Counted from the stretch's first letter, positions 1 to 9,754 are shown. The stretch is 64,000 nt of DNA from Flectonema sp. DT1601 (GCA_964019425.1 OZ025827.1:1-64000); one strand, 5' to 3'. Made by a program: numbers and translations. Notes: generated by a model not told the origin, from the sequence alone.

Positions 1-1504
1 ATGAGATTGTGTATGCGCAACCTATCCTTTGTAAGTGATTGAGAGATCCTATCACCTCCCTGTTTAGGTCGTAAGAACGTGAAGACATGCCCTTTTTGGT
101 CGAGAAAGCAACTGTAGTATTATCAACGTAGATATCGATATGAGATGCTTCTTTAACTGTCTGCAGCGAGAGATGCAGCGCCTTGGCCTCGAGAATATTG
201 ATGTGCTTCTCGCCCTCCATCGTAGTCCAGCGTTGCCCGAGTATCTTCATCTCTGCTTGCTTAGTAATAATAACTGCACCCCAACCGGTGTTGGAAGCGT
301 CAACAAACATCATTATAGAGCCGTCATCAGAGAATGATTTGATCTCGCGAACCTGTGATACCTCACCTACCCACTGCTCTATCTGTTTCCTGACCGAGAT
401 CGGAATGCTAATGCAATCGTTAACGTCGCAAACGCCTCGATTAAGTGAATTTGTTATCCTTCGAAAGAACTTTAACGCATACCAGAAGTTCCCTGGGTGA
501 ACCCTCGTAATTGCAGAAGCATGCAGAAGCCTCCCTGCTAAGCTTTCAGCACCCCCTGCTGTAGGATTAGTAAGATCTGAGTCCTGGATCTTGTTGCGTA
601 GCTTCTTCGCTACTGATACCGTGTGGTCAAGATGATTAAAATGAACACCCAAAAAATCATAGTCTGTAGCAGCCCGGATAGTTTCAGCTGCTTTCCATGT
701 CACATTACAGTCAGCTGCTATTTTGTTAACACCATCAGTAGCTGCCTCGACTCTATCAAGATCACCAGATATTCTAATATTATCTATCCATATGTCAGTT
801 ACGACACCTTTGTAAGTAAACTCAGGCTTAGCATATGTTGGATCACCTGCCACTGTTGCGGTCAAGGTGTGCATGATTTCGGGCGCTGCTACGTGTCCCA
901 TTGGCAGCCTTGTTAGTTCAAACCAATTGTGTGCACTATCTTGAAACCTGAAGAATCTTCTCGATGCCTGAGGGATCGGTACTTGGTAGAAGCCTGTTCT
1001 TAAATCCCATTGGGATGCGACCTCCTTCTCCGTCCGATCAAGATAACATGAAATGTGTCCAAGTGGAACTTGCGGATCATAGCCTAAGCTCCTAGCCTGC
1101 TGGTTTGCCTCCCTTGTCCATAATATAAACCTTTGTCTGTTTGCTCCTTGCCGCTCTTCTAATACAGTAAATGGAATCGATTCGAGTTCTCCAGGGCCGC
1201 CTGCCTGGGTAGCAATACCTGCCTCTACAAGTTTGTTCGCGTGCTCAGTCTGTAATTCCGACCTCTTATTCCCCTTTCTGTAGCTAATCTTGCCTTTTCT
1301 TGGGTTAAATGTTAAGTTGCAGACTTCTTTAAATCTTTTGAGGGTTTCTTTTGTCATCATCTTCTCCACCTTCTGAATCTCCAGCGGCTTAACAGGGTGA
1401 ACGTGAAGTGGACTCGATCGCTCCTCCTCCGTCGTCGGTATTCTAGTAATCTTCGACTTTCGTGTGAAGTTCTGCATCACCCGCCTAACCATCGTTGCAC
1501 TCAT
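1..1504 (-). CDS. reverse transcriptase-RNase H of the VIPER-type element, partial
   Basis: An open frame of about 500 codons runs from ATG at 1504 off the left edge. The N-terminal half reads as a DIRS/VIPER-type reverse transcriptase, with the YLDRTEK/QWDLRTGFYQVPIP block, the FFRFQ...LPMGH block and WIDNIRISGD at the polymerase site. The RNase H part begins near VDASNTGWGAVI and continues with an E-A-K-A-L segment and IDIYVDNTTV. Order and motifs fit the third ORF of VIPER elements. The C-terminus is beyond the window. Confidence 0.75.
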   Translation of the reverse strand, partial: MSATMVRRVMQNFTRKSKITRIPTTEEERSSPLHVHPVKPLEIQKVEKMMTKETLKRFKEVCNLTFNPRKGKISYRKGNKRSELQTEHANKLVEAGIATQAGGPGELESIPFTVLEERQGANRQRFILWTREANQQARSLGYDPQVPLGHISCYLDRTEKEVASQWDLRTGFYQVPIPQASRRFFRFQDSAHNWFELTRLPMGHVAAPEIMHTLTATVAGDPTYAKPEFTYKGVVTDIWIDNIRISGDLDRVEAATDGVNKIAADCNVTWKAAETIRAATDYDFLGVHFNHLDHTVSVAKKLRNKIQDSDLTNPTAGGAESLAGRLLHASAITRVHPGNFWYALKFFRRITNSLNRGVCDVNDCISIPISVRKQIEQWVGEVSQVREIKSFSDDGSIMMFVDASNTGWGAVIITKQAEMKILGQRWTTMEGEKHINILEAKALHLSLQTVKEASHIDIYVDNTTVAFSTKKGMSSRSYDLNREVIGSLNHLQRIGCAYTIS

Positions 1505-2556
1505 AGGTGATTTGTTACCCGCTGGGTTTGTAGAGACACCGCGATGCTCTTGTCGGACCCTGCGTACCGCAACGTTGTTTCTGAAACCTGTTCGTTTGAC
1601 GTCTCGTGCTTCGCCAGCCTGCTGATGAGATACGTTGGGATGGCCCTCCTCGGGTTCTCCGCATTGAAATTGAATATGTGTTGGATCGCACCTCTCTTCA
1701 CACTGTGGCCGCTGTAGCCCTTCATAGCTGGGTCCCGCTTCCACAAGACCCCGACCCTCGCCGTATCGGTGCTGCAAAGGATTTCGAACGGTGAGAGCTT
1801 CCTTATAAGTCTGTTGATTTCTTGGACTTGGTCGCCACTGATCACAACGAACCTTGACGTTGTGTAAGGGTTTCTCTTCTTTCCCTTTGGTGTTTGCCCC
1901 CAGTCTATTATAACTTGCAGTGGATCTAGGTTTATGAATTGCACTGACGATAACTTTGCCACTTCCCCCCATCGGGACATTGTCTTCCATGCTATGATCG
2001 CTGTCGCTTTGAGGTCGGGCTTTTGTTCCAACGCCCACTGCATCAGTACTTCCTTTTTGATAGGTGTTGCTTGGCTCTCCGGAATCGCTGCACCATCCGC
2101 CCTTAGAGCTGCTGCTAGGCTTCTGAGAGGCTGATTGTCCCTTCCTATCTTTTTCATTATTGCCGAGAGACCCTTCGCATAATTCAGAAGGCCCTGAGGC
2201 TTTGCCCCTGTTGCAACTGTAAACAGAACCGCTGTGTCTGCATTGTTCGTCAGGTTCCGCTCGATCGCCCATTTCATGAACCGCGACCATAATCGTTTTC
2301 TCTGTTCTAGCGTTGACGGTGCCCACATCCCTTTCACTACGTTGTCCAGCTTTCCTAGTGCCCTGTTGACTGAGACCGGATCTTCTGGATGTGTTACCTT
2401 TGTGGGCTGCCTCCTCAAGATTCTTAGAACTGATTCCGCCATCACACCATTTCTTGTTATTAAGTCTCCGTGATGCGTTGCTCCAATTTGTTTTCCCAGT
2501 TTGTTGTACGGGGTAACGCCTGGCTGGGCCCAGGCGCCCCCACCTGCTGTTGGCAT
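1501..2556 (-). CDS. tyrosine recombinase of the VIPER-type element
   Basis: A 351-residue protein with the phage-integrase-type layout: an N-terminal helical core-binding region (about 60-150), then a catalytic region. Visible motifs are KTMSRWGEV (first catalytic Arg), HSVKRGAIQHI (the H-x-x-R type box) and TLRYAG near the C-terminus (nucleophilic Tyr). It would integrate the circular cDNA of the element. It sits between the gag-like and RT frames, as in VIPER. Its stop overlaps the start of the RT frame as ATGA (1501-1504), a layout compatible with termination-reinitiation. Confidence 0.75.
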   Translation of the reverse strand: MPTAGGGAWAQPGVTPYNKLGKQIGATHHGDLITRNGVMAESVLRILRRQPTKVTHPEDPVSVNRALGKLDNVVKGMWAPSTLEQRKRLWSRFMKWAIERNLTNNADTAVLFTVATGAKPQGLLNYAKGLSAIMKKIGRDNQPLRSLAAALRADGAAIPESQATPIKKEVLMQWALEQKPDLKATAIIAWKTMSRWGEVAKLSSVQFINLDPLQVIIDWGQTPKGKKRNPYTTSRFVVISGDQVQEINRLIRKLSPFEILCSTDTARVGVLWKRDPAMKGYSGHSVKRGAIQHIFNFNAENPRRAIPTYLISRLAKHETSNEQVSETTLRYAGSDKSIAVSLQTQRVTNHL

Positions 2557-3846
2557 TCAGTTTTGCTTCCTGGGGGTTTGAGCCCCACGTCCGTTTCCCG
2601 AGAGCGGTCTTGACGGCTTCTTCCATGTAAACGGTCTTTTCTTCTTCTCAACATTAAGCATTGCCTTCGAGAGCCTATCGTTGTCATCTGCTTCCAGCTC
2701 TGTAATGATATCGGCCATTTTTAGGCCTCTGTCGATCCAACCGGTCTGCATACGCAATGTCGTCAAGATACGATTCCCAAGGCTCACCATCTCATCCATT
2801 TCTTGCCATAGAGTAACCCGTTCCGCCACACGGATCCAGTCGCACAACTGTTCGAAATAGTGATGGAGAATCTTGTCACCTGGTTTTACCCTTCCGATAC
2901 CGTTCATGTATCTCTGCTGGAGATCACGGATAAGATTTGTTGCCTCCCCTTCTGCAATTATTTCTACCCACGAGGACACATCACCTGAATTTACAATATT
3001 TTTAGTCATGAATATCCCAGCAGATTTCTCCTTTGCAATAACAGGATCCGGTGTAGCTTCCACTTGTTCTTGCCTAAAAGCTTGCACGTCGTCTTGAATA
3101 GGCTGCACCGGCTGGCTTTGAACCATGTGATTCTCCAAAAGGTTGAAAAGGTGCTCGATCCTTCCATCTTGGCTATTCATTCTATGATTCTGTTCGGCAT
3201 TGGTAGCCTTAATACTCTCCATTATCATATCTAACTTTCCCCCATGCGTTCTTAGCGCCTGGTCTGTTGCATTTGCTAATGTGCTCACCCCTTGGTGAGC
3301 TTCAGCGCTTTGCTTGCCAATCGCTGCGGTTGCTTGCGCTTGATGCTGTTGGTTCGCGTTCAGTACTGCTTGCTGTTGCCCGAGCACCGCTTGACCTGAG
3401 GCTAGTTGTCCTTGTCTCTGATTTGTCGTCCCAAGTGCAATTGAGGCTTCACTTAAAACTGTCGAAAATTCTTCCCTTGTGACTGGGAGCCCTTGCGTTA
3501 CGCCACATTCTTGTAGAAGTCTTCTGAATAAGTCGCGATCTTTATTATTAAGATGCGCTAGAACCACTTGCTTTCTTTGAATCGGAATATTTTGCACATG
3601 TGGCAGCAATTCAACTGGTCTTTTTAATGCTGTTGCTAAAACCCGATCCACTAAACCTGAATCAGCATGAACACTCCATTCGCCTAGGTTTCTCCGTACA
3701 TCTGACATGTTGTAAACGCCTCTTTTCATCGGCCCTTCTGAGGTTTCTGCTTGCCATACTCCCATTAATTGCTCCGGAAAGTGGAAATTAAACTTATTAT
3801 CAGCCGTCGTAGTATCTATATCCATCGGTGTTTGTCCTGAACTCAT
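2557..3846 (-). CDS. gag-like ORF of the VIPER-type element
   Basis: A 429-residue protein with a Gln/Ala-rich helical middle (about residues 140-260), a second helical segment, and a Lys/Arg-rich C-terminus ending in PRKQN. It takes the position of ORF1 in VIPER elements, presumably the particle or nucleic-acid-binding protein. No zinc knuckle is visible. Its stop codon is followed directly by the start codon of the recombinase frame. The gag role is inferred from position and general composition only. Confidence 0.6.
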   Translation of the reverse strand: MSSGQTPMDIDTTTADNKFNFHFPEQLMGVWQAETSEGPMKRGVYNMSDVRRNLGEWSVHADSGLVDRVLATALKRPVELLPHVQNIPIQRKQVVLAHLNNKDRDLFRRLLQECGVTQGLPVTREEFSTVLSEASIALGTTNQRQGQLASGQAVLGQQQAVLNANQQHQAQATAAIGKQSAEAHQGVSTLANATDQALRTHGGKLDMIMESIKATNAEQNHRMNSQDGRIEHLFNLLENHMVQSQPVQPIQDDVQAFRQEQVEATPDPVIAKEKSAGIFMTKNIVNSGDVSSWVEIIAEGEATNLIRDLQQRYMNGIGRVKPGDKILHHYFEQLCDWIRVAERVTLWQEMDEMVSLGNRILTTLRMQTGWIDRGLKMADIITELEADDNDRLSKAMLNVEKKKRPFTWKKPSRPLSGNGRGAQTPRKQN

Positions 3847-4127
3847 ATTACTTTATTTATTAAGGGAGTACGAAAATGAGAAAGAGAGCCTATAGAAGTA
3901 ATGAAAGATGAAATGCAGATACTTTTAATGTAGCGAGATGTAAATATCGAATGTTCATTAACGATCGTAAGTATCGCTGATGCTCCTTTCTCGGACGTGT
4001 TGCGTCTTATGTCTAAAACTAAGAGGTGCTGTTTTTCTAAATGTTTTCTTATTCTTTATTTTATATTGCGTACGCGTTGTTTGTGCTTTCTTTTGGATAA
4101 ACGATAATGTATTTATATACGTGGAGA

Positions 4128-5551
4128 GGTTTGCGGGTTTGCGGGTTTGCGGGTTTGCGGGTTTGCGGGTTTGCGGGTTTGCGGGTTTGCGGGTTTGCGG
4201 GTTTGCGGGTTTGCGGGTTTGCGGGTTTGCGGGTTTGCGGGTTTGCGGGTTTGCGGGTTTGCGGGTTTGCGGGTTTGCGGGTTTGCGGGTTTGCGGGTTT
4301 GCGGGTTTGCGGGTTTGCGGGTTTGCGGGTTTGCGGGTTTGCGGGTTTGCGGGTTTGCGGGTTTGCGGGTTTGCGGGTTTGCGGGTTTGCGGGTTTGCGG
4401 GTTTGCGGGTTTGCGGGTTTGCGGGTTTGCGGGTTTGCGGGTTTGCGGGTTTGCGGGTTTGCGGGTTTGCGGGTTTGCGGGTTTGCGGGTTTGCGGGTTT
4501 GCGGGTTTGCGGGTTTGCGGGTTTGCGGGTTTGCGGGTTTGCGGGTTTGCGGGTTTGCGGGTTTGCGGGTTTGCGGGTTTGCGGGTTTGCGGGTTTGCGG
4601 GTTTGCGGGTTTGCGGGTTTGCGGGTTTGCGGGTTTGCGGGTTTGCGGGTTTGCGGGTTTGCGGGTTTGCGGGTTTGCGGGTTTGCGGGTTTGCGGGTTT
4701 GCGGGTTTGCGGGTTTGCGGGTTTGCGGGTTTGCGGGTTTGCGGGTTTGCGGGTTTGCGGGTTTGCGGGTTTGCGGGTTTGCGGGTTTGCGGGTTTGCGG
4801 GTTTGCGGGTTTGCGGGTTTGCGGGTTTGCGGGTTTGCGGGTTTGCGGGTTTGCGGGTTTGCGGGTTTGCGGGTTTGCGGGTTTGCGGGTTTGCGGGTTT
4901 GCGGGTTTGCGGGTTTGCGGGTTTGCGGGTTTGCGGGTTTGCGGGTTTGCGGGTTTGCGGGTTTGCGGGTTTGCGGGTTTGCGGGTTTGCGGGTTTGCGG
5001 GTTTGCGGGTTTGCGGGTTTGCGGGTTTGCGGGTTTGCGGGTTTGCGGGTTTGCGGGTTTGCGGGTTTGCGGGTTTGCGGGTTTGCGGGTTTGCGGGTTT
5101 GCGGGTTTGCGGGTTTGCGGGTTTGCGGGTTTGCGGGTTTGCGGGTTTGCGGGTTTGCGGGTTTGCGGGTTTGCGGGTTTGCGGGTTTGCGGGTTTGCGG
5201 GTTTGCGGGTTTGCGGGTTTGCGGGTTTGCGGGTTTGCGGGTTTGCGGGTTTGCGGGTTTGCGGGTTTGCGGGTTTGCGGGTTTGCGGGTTTGCGGGTTT
5301 GCGGGTTTGCGGGTTTGCGGGTTTGCGGGTTTGCGGGTTTGCGGGTTTGCGGGTTTGCGGGTTTGCGGGTTTGCGGGTTTGCGGGTTTGCGGGTTTGCGG
5401 GTTTGCGGGTTTGCGGGTTTGCGGGTTTGCGGGTTTGCGGGTTTGCGGGTTTGCGGGTTTGCGGGTTTGCGGGTTTGCGGGTTTGCGGGTTTGCGGGTTT
5501 GCGGGTTTGCGGGTTTGCGGGTTTGCGGGTTTGCGGGTTTGCGGGTTTGCG
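4128..5551 (+). repeat. perfect 8-bp tandem array (TTTGCGGG)n, about 178 copies
   Basis: The unit TTTGCGGG repeats without any variant I can see for about 1.42 kb. The G-rich strand is the + strand. The unit has no stop codon in any frame, so long meaningless ORFs run through it on both strands. It is T/G-biased like telomere repeats, but the exact unit is not one I know as a telomere. The left flank is the leader side of the VIPER-type element. The right flank is the LINE endonuclease frame, which runs directly into the array. Short runs of the same unit recur at 13150, 13538, 14196, 17629 and, inverted, 28291. Confidence 0.95.
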
Positions 5552-6726
5552 AGTATCCGAAGCTCCTCCGTCTGTGGTATTTCGGATCCCGTCGTCGGAT
5601 CGAGTTTTCGTAATTTTTTCCAGAGTTTCATTACTTCGTGGGATGGCACCGTCGGACCATCGCGTTGCTTTGTGATTTTCATCACTTCCTCCAAAACACG
5701 TATCTTCTGCAGTCTTCTTCGCGTTTCCCTGCACGTCGCTCCTCTCCCGTCTTGTTTCGCCGCGTTCTTCCACATCACAGGCTCACGCTTCTTCCCGCGT
5801 CCCTTGTACTTGGCTGGGTTACTTATCTCCAGCTTTCCCGTCAGAATGTATCTTTCGATGATCTCTCCAAGCGCCTCCAGCATCTTGTCAGGATCTTCCG
5901 TCGCTACAGCTCGCGTCCAGTGGAGTTGCCTTTCGGCCTTCCCCTCACTCGGGTCCGTTGTCTCGGAGGTATCCAGCTGTTTCGGTACTATCAGCCTAGG
6001 AGCCTTCTCGTTGTAGCGTGAGATGCTGAGCTTTCTAATGATGACCGGCTTGTGTGTCGGGATCAGCTCACTCTTATGCACATGAATCGTTGTGTCATTC
6101 GAGATTGCTGTCGCCGCCCCGCAGTTCAACAGAATAGCATCGATTCTACGAAGTCCTTTTCCCGCTTCGCTTGTCGGTGTCATGTTTCCCATCGAGACGG
6201 CGGCATCTATCCAGAGTCCGTGTGCGAAAGCCGACAGAAGCGCCGGCGATTCCGTTGTTTCGACGTTGAAGTCCCCCGCTATAAATACAGGAACATCACC
6301 CAGAGCTGCTGCTTCCACGAGCATCTCTTCCGTGTAGACCGCCGAACGTACGTCTCCGTAGAACGAGAAAACGTGCAGTACCTTGCCATTTCCGTACGAC
6401 ACTCCCGCGTGTACGAATCGTCCTGTGTTGTCGAGCCGATCGTGTTTTATCCTTCTCACCGGTGTACCAGTGCGCGTCAAGATGTCCACGCCTCCCGCCG
6501 CCGTCCACGTCTTTTGCCCATCGGTTAGTAATTTGCACTCTAACCCGAACGTCGCTTCCCATCCTCTCTCACCGAGCTGTTTTTTCATCTGGCGTTGCTG
6601 TGGGCCCGTCAGAGAAGTTTCCTGTAGAGCTATCAGATCTAGGTTCAGATCTGTGATGGCATCTATTTTTCCTTCTAGTGTGGTGACATTGATTGTTCCC
6701 ACGGTGAGCCTATCGATTCGTGGTCT
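5552..6726 (-). CDS. LINE apurinic/apyrimidinic-type endonuclease domain
   Basis: The translation after the 2A site shows the endonuclease/exonuclease/phosphatase motifs in order: TINVTTLEGK, DLIALQET (metal Glu), a FYGDV strand, VFIAGDFNVET (GDFN box), LRRIDAIL (Asp) and a terminal THKPVII (His). All the catalytic positions I can place look present, so the domain could have been active. Such nucleases nick target DNA to prime reverse transcription. Downstream there is a basic linker of about 150 residues, after which the frame enters the 8-bp array. The expected reverse transcriptase never appears. Confidence 0.85.
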
Positions 6727-6768
6727 CGGTCCGGGGTTCCTCTCAACGTCGCCAGCTTGTAGCAGGAG
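6727..6768 (-). other. 2A (StopGo) peptide ahead of the LINE endonuclease
   Basis: The translation reads LLLQAGDVERNPGP, which fits the 2A consensus D-V/I-E-x-N-P-G-P together with the upstream Leu/Ala-Gly context of viral 2A sequences. In known 2A peptides the ribosome skips the last Gly-Pro bond. Here it would release the endonuclease part, starting with Pro, from ORF1. It is in frame with both the ORF1 C-terminal region (across one TGA at 6811) and the endonuclease. A functional 2A has been described at the same relative place in Trypanosoma cruzi L1Tc. Confidence 0.85.
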
Positions 6769-6810
6769 ACGTCTCCGTGTCTCCGCCCAGTTCCTTCCGT
6801 CCTCCGCCGG

Positions 6811-8106
6811 TCAATTCCGTTCCATGAACGCCATCAGTAGACGTTCGAGTCGGTCCAATCTCTCGTCCACTGAGCTGTTCTCCTTCTTTTTTGTCGACTT
6901 GGGCTCCTTTTTCGCTGTTGTCGTTGCGGTTGCTGCCTTCGTAGGTGCCGTCGTAGTTGGTGTTGGGTTGCTGGCTTCTAACCATAGGCGTTGTCCCTTC
7001 TTCTTCCCATGAAACTCGATGAACTCCAATCGAGTGTACCACTTTCCTCCCGTTCCCTCCGTCGGGTCACGCCTTTTCTCCGGTTTTGTCGGTGTCGCAT
7101 TCGGGCGTTTGGTCTCCTTCCGTTTCGGGTCGACTTCCACCTTCTGTTTCCCAGCCCCCACTATGCACAGGACGCCATCCACCGTGATGGTTTCCTGCGT
7201 TCTCACCGGACCGCGGACGACCATCCATCGCATGCCGTTCCGTACGCCTTCCTTCGTCTTCCTCACTTCCCAGCCTTCCTTCGTGATCAGCCACTTGATC
7301 GCTTCGTCGGTGGTTGTGCCGATCGGGATACCCGTGATCTTTGTTTCCGGTAGCTTAGCCGGCAGGTGCAGTTTCTCCCTCGCCGCCGTTTCCTGCCAGC
7401 TGGTCACTCGAAGCCCGAGTCCGTGTTCGTTTACCACAAGTCCCAGCCCTCCATCGACTTCTACAGCCTTGTCCCGAGCGATTCCGAGTGTCTCGTCCTT
7501 CGGTAGCCAAATGACCGCCGCCTTCACTGCTCGTTCTTCTCTCGGATCCTTTTCCTTGGTGAAGACGCCGTCCTTCCCCGATTCTCGGAGGAAGTTCTTC
7601 ACTTCGGCTACCTTCACCCTGAGCATCACCGTGACGCTCTGGTCTCCGATCCGCGGGTTGTACGTATCGACATACCCCGGCATCTTCCTCAACTCTTCCG
7701 TTGCCCTGATCGGGGAGCGCTTCACTTCCGACCATCTCTTCTCTCCGGACCATTTTTTGTCCACTCGGACAACCATCTCCCTCGTGCTTTCCGTCCGCAC
7801 GACGTCTGTTCCGGATGGTACAACCACTCTTCCCAGTGTTGTCATCCAGAGTTGCTTGAGAATTCTCTTCTCGCCGTCGCTCGTCGTCTCCTTAAGTACT
7901 ACCTGTACTTTCTGCGCCGTGTCTGATGGTGGTTCCAGGGTTACTAGGGATAACGTTTCCCAGGCTCCCGGAGGTGTTCCCGACATCCTCTTCCTTGCCT
8001 CCTCTCTGGTGGTGAGGTGTACTCCCTTTGCACCGGCGTCGTACTGCTCCTTCGTGATCGCCATTCCCTCTGGCCAGTATTCCGGTGCCAGCGAGAGGTT
8101 ATCCAC
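6811..8106 (-). CDS. LINE ORF1, C-terminal nucleic-acid-binding region
   Basis: A 431-residue basic segment with alternating beta-strand and helix character. A stretch around ITGIPIGTTTDEAIKWLIT followed by a strand (RWMVVRGPV) resembles the RRM-like folds of LINE ORF1 proteins, though I would not call it firmly. The Lys/Pro/Thr-rich end (about 350-400) is likely a flexible linker. It ends at TGA (6811-6813). The same frame continues after that TGA for 14 codons into the 2A peptide and the endonuclease, so ORF1 and endonuclease were probably one polyprotein. Confidence 0.5.
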   Translation of the reverse strand: MDNLSLAPEYWPEGMAITKEQYDAGAKGVHLTTREEARKRMSGTPPGAWETLSLVTLEPPSDTAQKVQVVLKETTSDGEKRILKQLWMTTLGRVVVPSGTDVVRTESTREMVVRVDKKWSGEKRWSEVKRSPIRATEELRKMPGYVDTYNPRIGDQSVTVMLRVKVAEVKNFLRESGKDGVFTKEKDPREERAVKAAVIWLPKDETLGIARDKAVEVDGGLGLVVNEHGLGLRVTSWQETAAREKLHLPAKLPETKITGIPIGTTTDEAIKWLITKEGWEVRKTKEGVRNGMRWMVVRGPVRTQETITVDGVLCIVGAGKQKVEVDPKRKETKRPNATPTKPEKRRDPTEGTGGKWYTRLEFIEFHGKKKGQRLWLEASNPTPTTTAPTKAATATTTAKKEPKSTKKKENSSVDERLDRLERLLMAFMERN

Positions 8107-8566
8107 CCTGAATCGCTCCTTGCGCGCTGCGTTCTCCCAGCTCTTCTGAGTCTGCGCCAGTCTCGGACCATCTGCTCTTGGATGGCCGATCGTCCGGCTA
8201 CCTGCCCTTCATTGATTTCTTTCATCAGCTTCTTGCGTGAGGCGTCTAGCTCCCTCATACCGTCTTGGGGCAGCTTCACCGGTGGCGTTTGCTTCACTTC
8301 CGTGTTTGCTTCCTGATCAGGGGTGGTGTCCATCTGAGGTTCCTCTTCCTCTTCTCTCAGCGAGTTGAGTCCTCTGATCTGGACCCGTTCCGCTTCGAGT
8401 TCTAGCAAGAAACGTTCTTGCATCTCTCTCGCTTCCCGTCCCGCCGTTTCCTGCTGCCTCTTCGCCTCAGCATGTTGGGCCTTGAGTTCTTCTCTCAATC
8501 CGTCCAGTTGTTGTTGGAGAGTTCGGAGCATCTCGCGTAGTTCGCTCTTCTCCTCTCTCTCGCGCT
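8107..8566 (-). CDS. LINE ORF1, second coiled-coil segment (frameshifted)
   Basis: This frame continues the previous region as KREREEKSELREMLRTLQQQ and then a Leu-heptad coiled coil, an acidic stretch (EEEEEP) and a Lys-rich helix. Coding sense appears to leave this frame near 8150 and resume in the frame of the next entry, where LAQTQKSWENAARK joins VDNLSLAPEYWPE. So this is one ancestral ORF broken by frameshifts, not a separate gene. No enzymatic domain is visible. Confidence 0.5.
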
Positions 8567-9754
8567 TCAGTTCCTGTTGTAGTGGGAAGACTGCTGCTGC
8601 TGGGCGTAGGTGTCGTACGTTGCATACGGTTGATGCTGCATGTAGTGTACGGGTTGCTGTTGCGGTTGTTGTTGCGGTTGTCGATGTTGTTGCAGCTGCA
8701 GTTGCTGTTGTAGTTGTTGTTGTTCCAGTTCCAGTTGTTGATGCTGTTGTTGTTGTTGTTGCCGTTGTTGTTGTAGTTCCAGTTGCTGATGTTGCGATTG
8801 CTGTTGCTGTTGCTCTAGTTGTTGCCGCTGTTGGTGTAGTTGCTGCTGTCCTCGGTTCACCTCTTCCTCACGCCGTTGGATCTCGTCTTCCTTCTGTTGG
8901 AGCTTTTGTTGTTGTTGGACTTTTTCTTGTCCAATCTGCTCCTTGAGCTTTCGGTGGAGGTGGTCCTTCTCATTCCTTAGCTGCTGATCCAGCTGGAGGT
9001 GGAGCCGTTCCTTCCCCGTCTGGAAGGATTCCTTTTCCTTCTGTAGTTGTGACCGAGTCAAATGTGCTTGCTGTTCGGACTCGGCGTCCTTCTTCTGCTG
9101 CTGGCTTTCCAGTTGCTGTTGTCGTTGGCGGTATTGCTTCTCCAAATCCTTCTGTTGGTGCTGATGTTGCTCTTTGAGTTGAGCCTGTAGGTTTTGCTCC
9201 TTCTGGAGGCTTTCCGTTTCCTTCAGCTGATGGTGGCTTTGCAGTTGCTGCTGTTGTTGGTGGTACTGACTTTGCAGTTCTTGTTGTTGGTGTTGGCGTT
9301 GCTGTTCCAACTGTTTTTCTTGTCCTTGAAGGTTGGTTTCCTTCTGGTGGTGGTGCTGCTCCATGGCCATTCTCTGTTGCCCCAGCCGCTGCTTCTCTTC
9401 CTCGATTTCGTCTAGCGACTCGAGTTTTTCCTTCTCGAGTTTCGCCAGCCGGCGTTCTTCCTTGTCCGTGCGGTCCTCGTCCCTGTCGCGAGTGTCGTCC
9501 CGCGGGCGTCGGTCTCTGCTGTCCTTCCTTGTTCCACCATTGCCATTCAAGGCATGGGCCAGCCTGTTTCTTTCTTTGTTGGATAAGAAGCATCCAGTGT
9601 TCGGATGCTCTTGATGTGGTGGTTGGTGTTGATGTTGTTCGCATCCCTTGCGTTTGGCACCGTCTTGTCGACCCCTATCGAAGTCGTCCGGGACCGCCGC
9701 GAGGAGGCAGGTGTCGTGATCCCCGATCTCTTTTTGGGTAAAGGGTCTTTCCTA
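8567..9754 (-). CDS. LINE ORF1, N-terminal Gln-rich coiled-coil region
   Basis: The frame is open from a stop at about 9755 to TGA at 8567, with no clear ATG near its start; the first ATG-free stretch reads through a short Cys/His-containing segment (GCEQHQHQPPHQEHPNTGC). From about 9550 it becomes highly charged (RKDSRDRRPRDD), then almost entirely Gln/His/Leu/Glu coiled coil encoded by CAG/CAA-rich low-complexity DNA. The frame ends in HYNRN, but an adjacent frame continues the coiled coil, so a frameshift near 8570 is likely. The role is probably RNA binding or multimerisation, as for LINE ORF1 proteins; this is inferred from position. Confidence 0.55.

Larger units (their letters stand above)
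1..3960 (-). mobile_element. VIPER/DIRS-type tyrosine-recombinase retrotransposon, cut by the window edge
   Basis: Three consecutive minus-strand reading frames in the order gag-like, tyrosine recombinase, reverse transcriptase-RNase H match the layout of trypanosomatid VIPER elements of the DIRS superfamily. The 5' end lies just left of the TTTGCGGG array, with an AT-rich leader of about 110 bases (3847-3957). The 3' end is outside the window, so terminal repeats cannot be checked. The visible part looks whole and I noticed no breaks in it, which suggests a young copy. The exact 5' boundary is uncertain. Family assignment rests on gene order and recognisable motifs, not on a search. Confidence 0.75.
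5552..9754 (-). mobile_element. LINE (non-LTR retrotransposon), 3'-truncated at the TTTGCGGG array
   Basis: In 5'-to-3' order on the minus strand: a Gln-rich coiled-coil region, a second coiled coil, a basic ORF1 C-terminal region, a 2A-type peptide and an apurinic-type endonuclease. The reverse transcriptase that should follow is absent. Sequence changes abruptly into the 8-bp array at 5551. LINEs normally lose their 5' ends, so loss of the 3' end points to later breakage or replacement. At least two frameshifts and one in-frame TGA interrupt the reading frame. The 2A peptide ahead of the endonuclease recalls trypanosome L1Tc/ingi elements. The first about 20 bases overlap a dispersed repeat (9731-9833). 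Confidence 0.8.

Noticed and set aside
3980-6016. Long ORFs of FAGLRVCG or NPQTRKPA repeats on both strands
   Set aside because: They are read-through of the TTTGCGGG array, whose unit has no stop in any frame. Only the minus-strand part right of 5552 is real endonuclease.
8365-8946. Plus-strand Val-rich ORF
   Set aside because: Opposite strand of the Gln-rich LINE region; pure low-complexity shadow.
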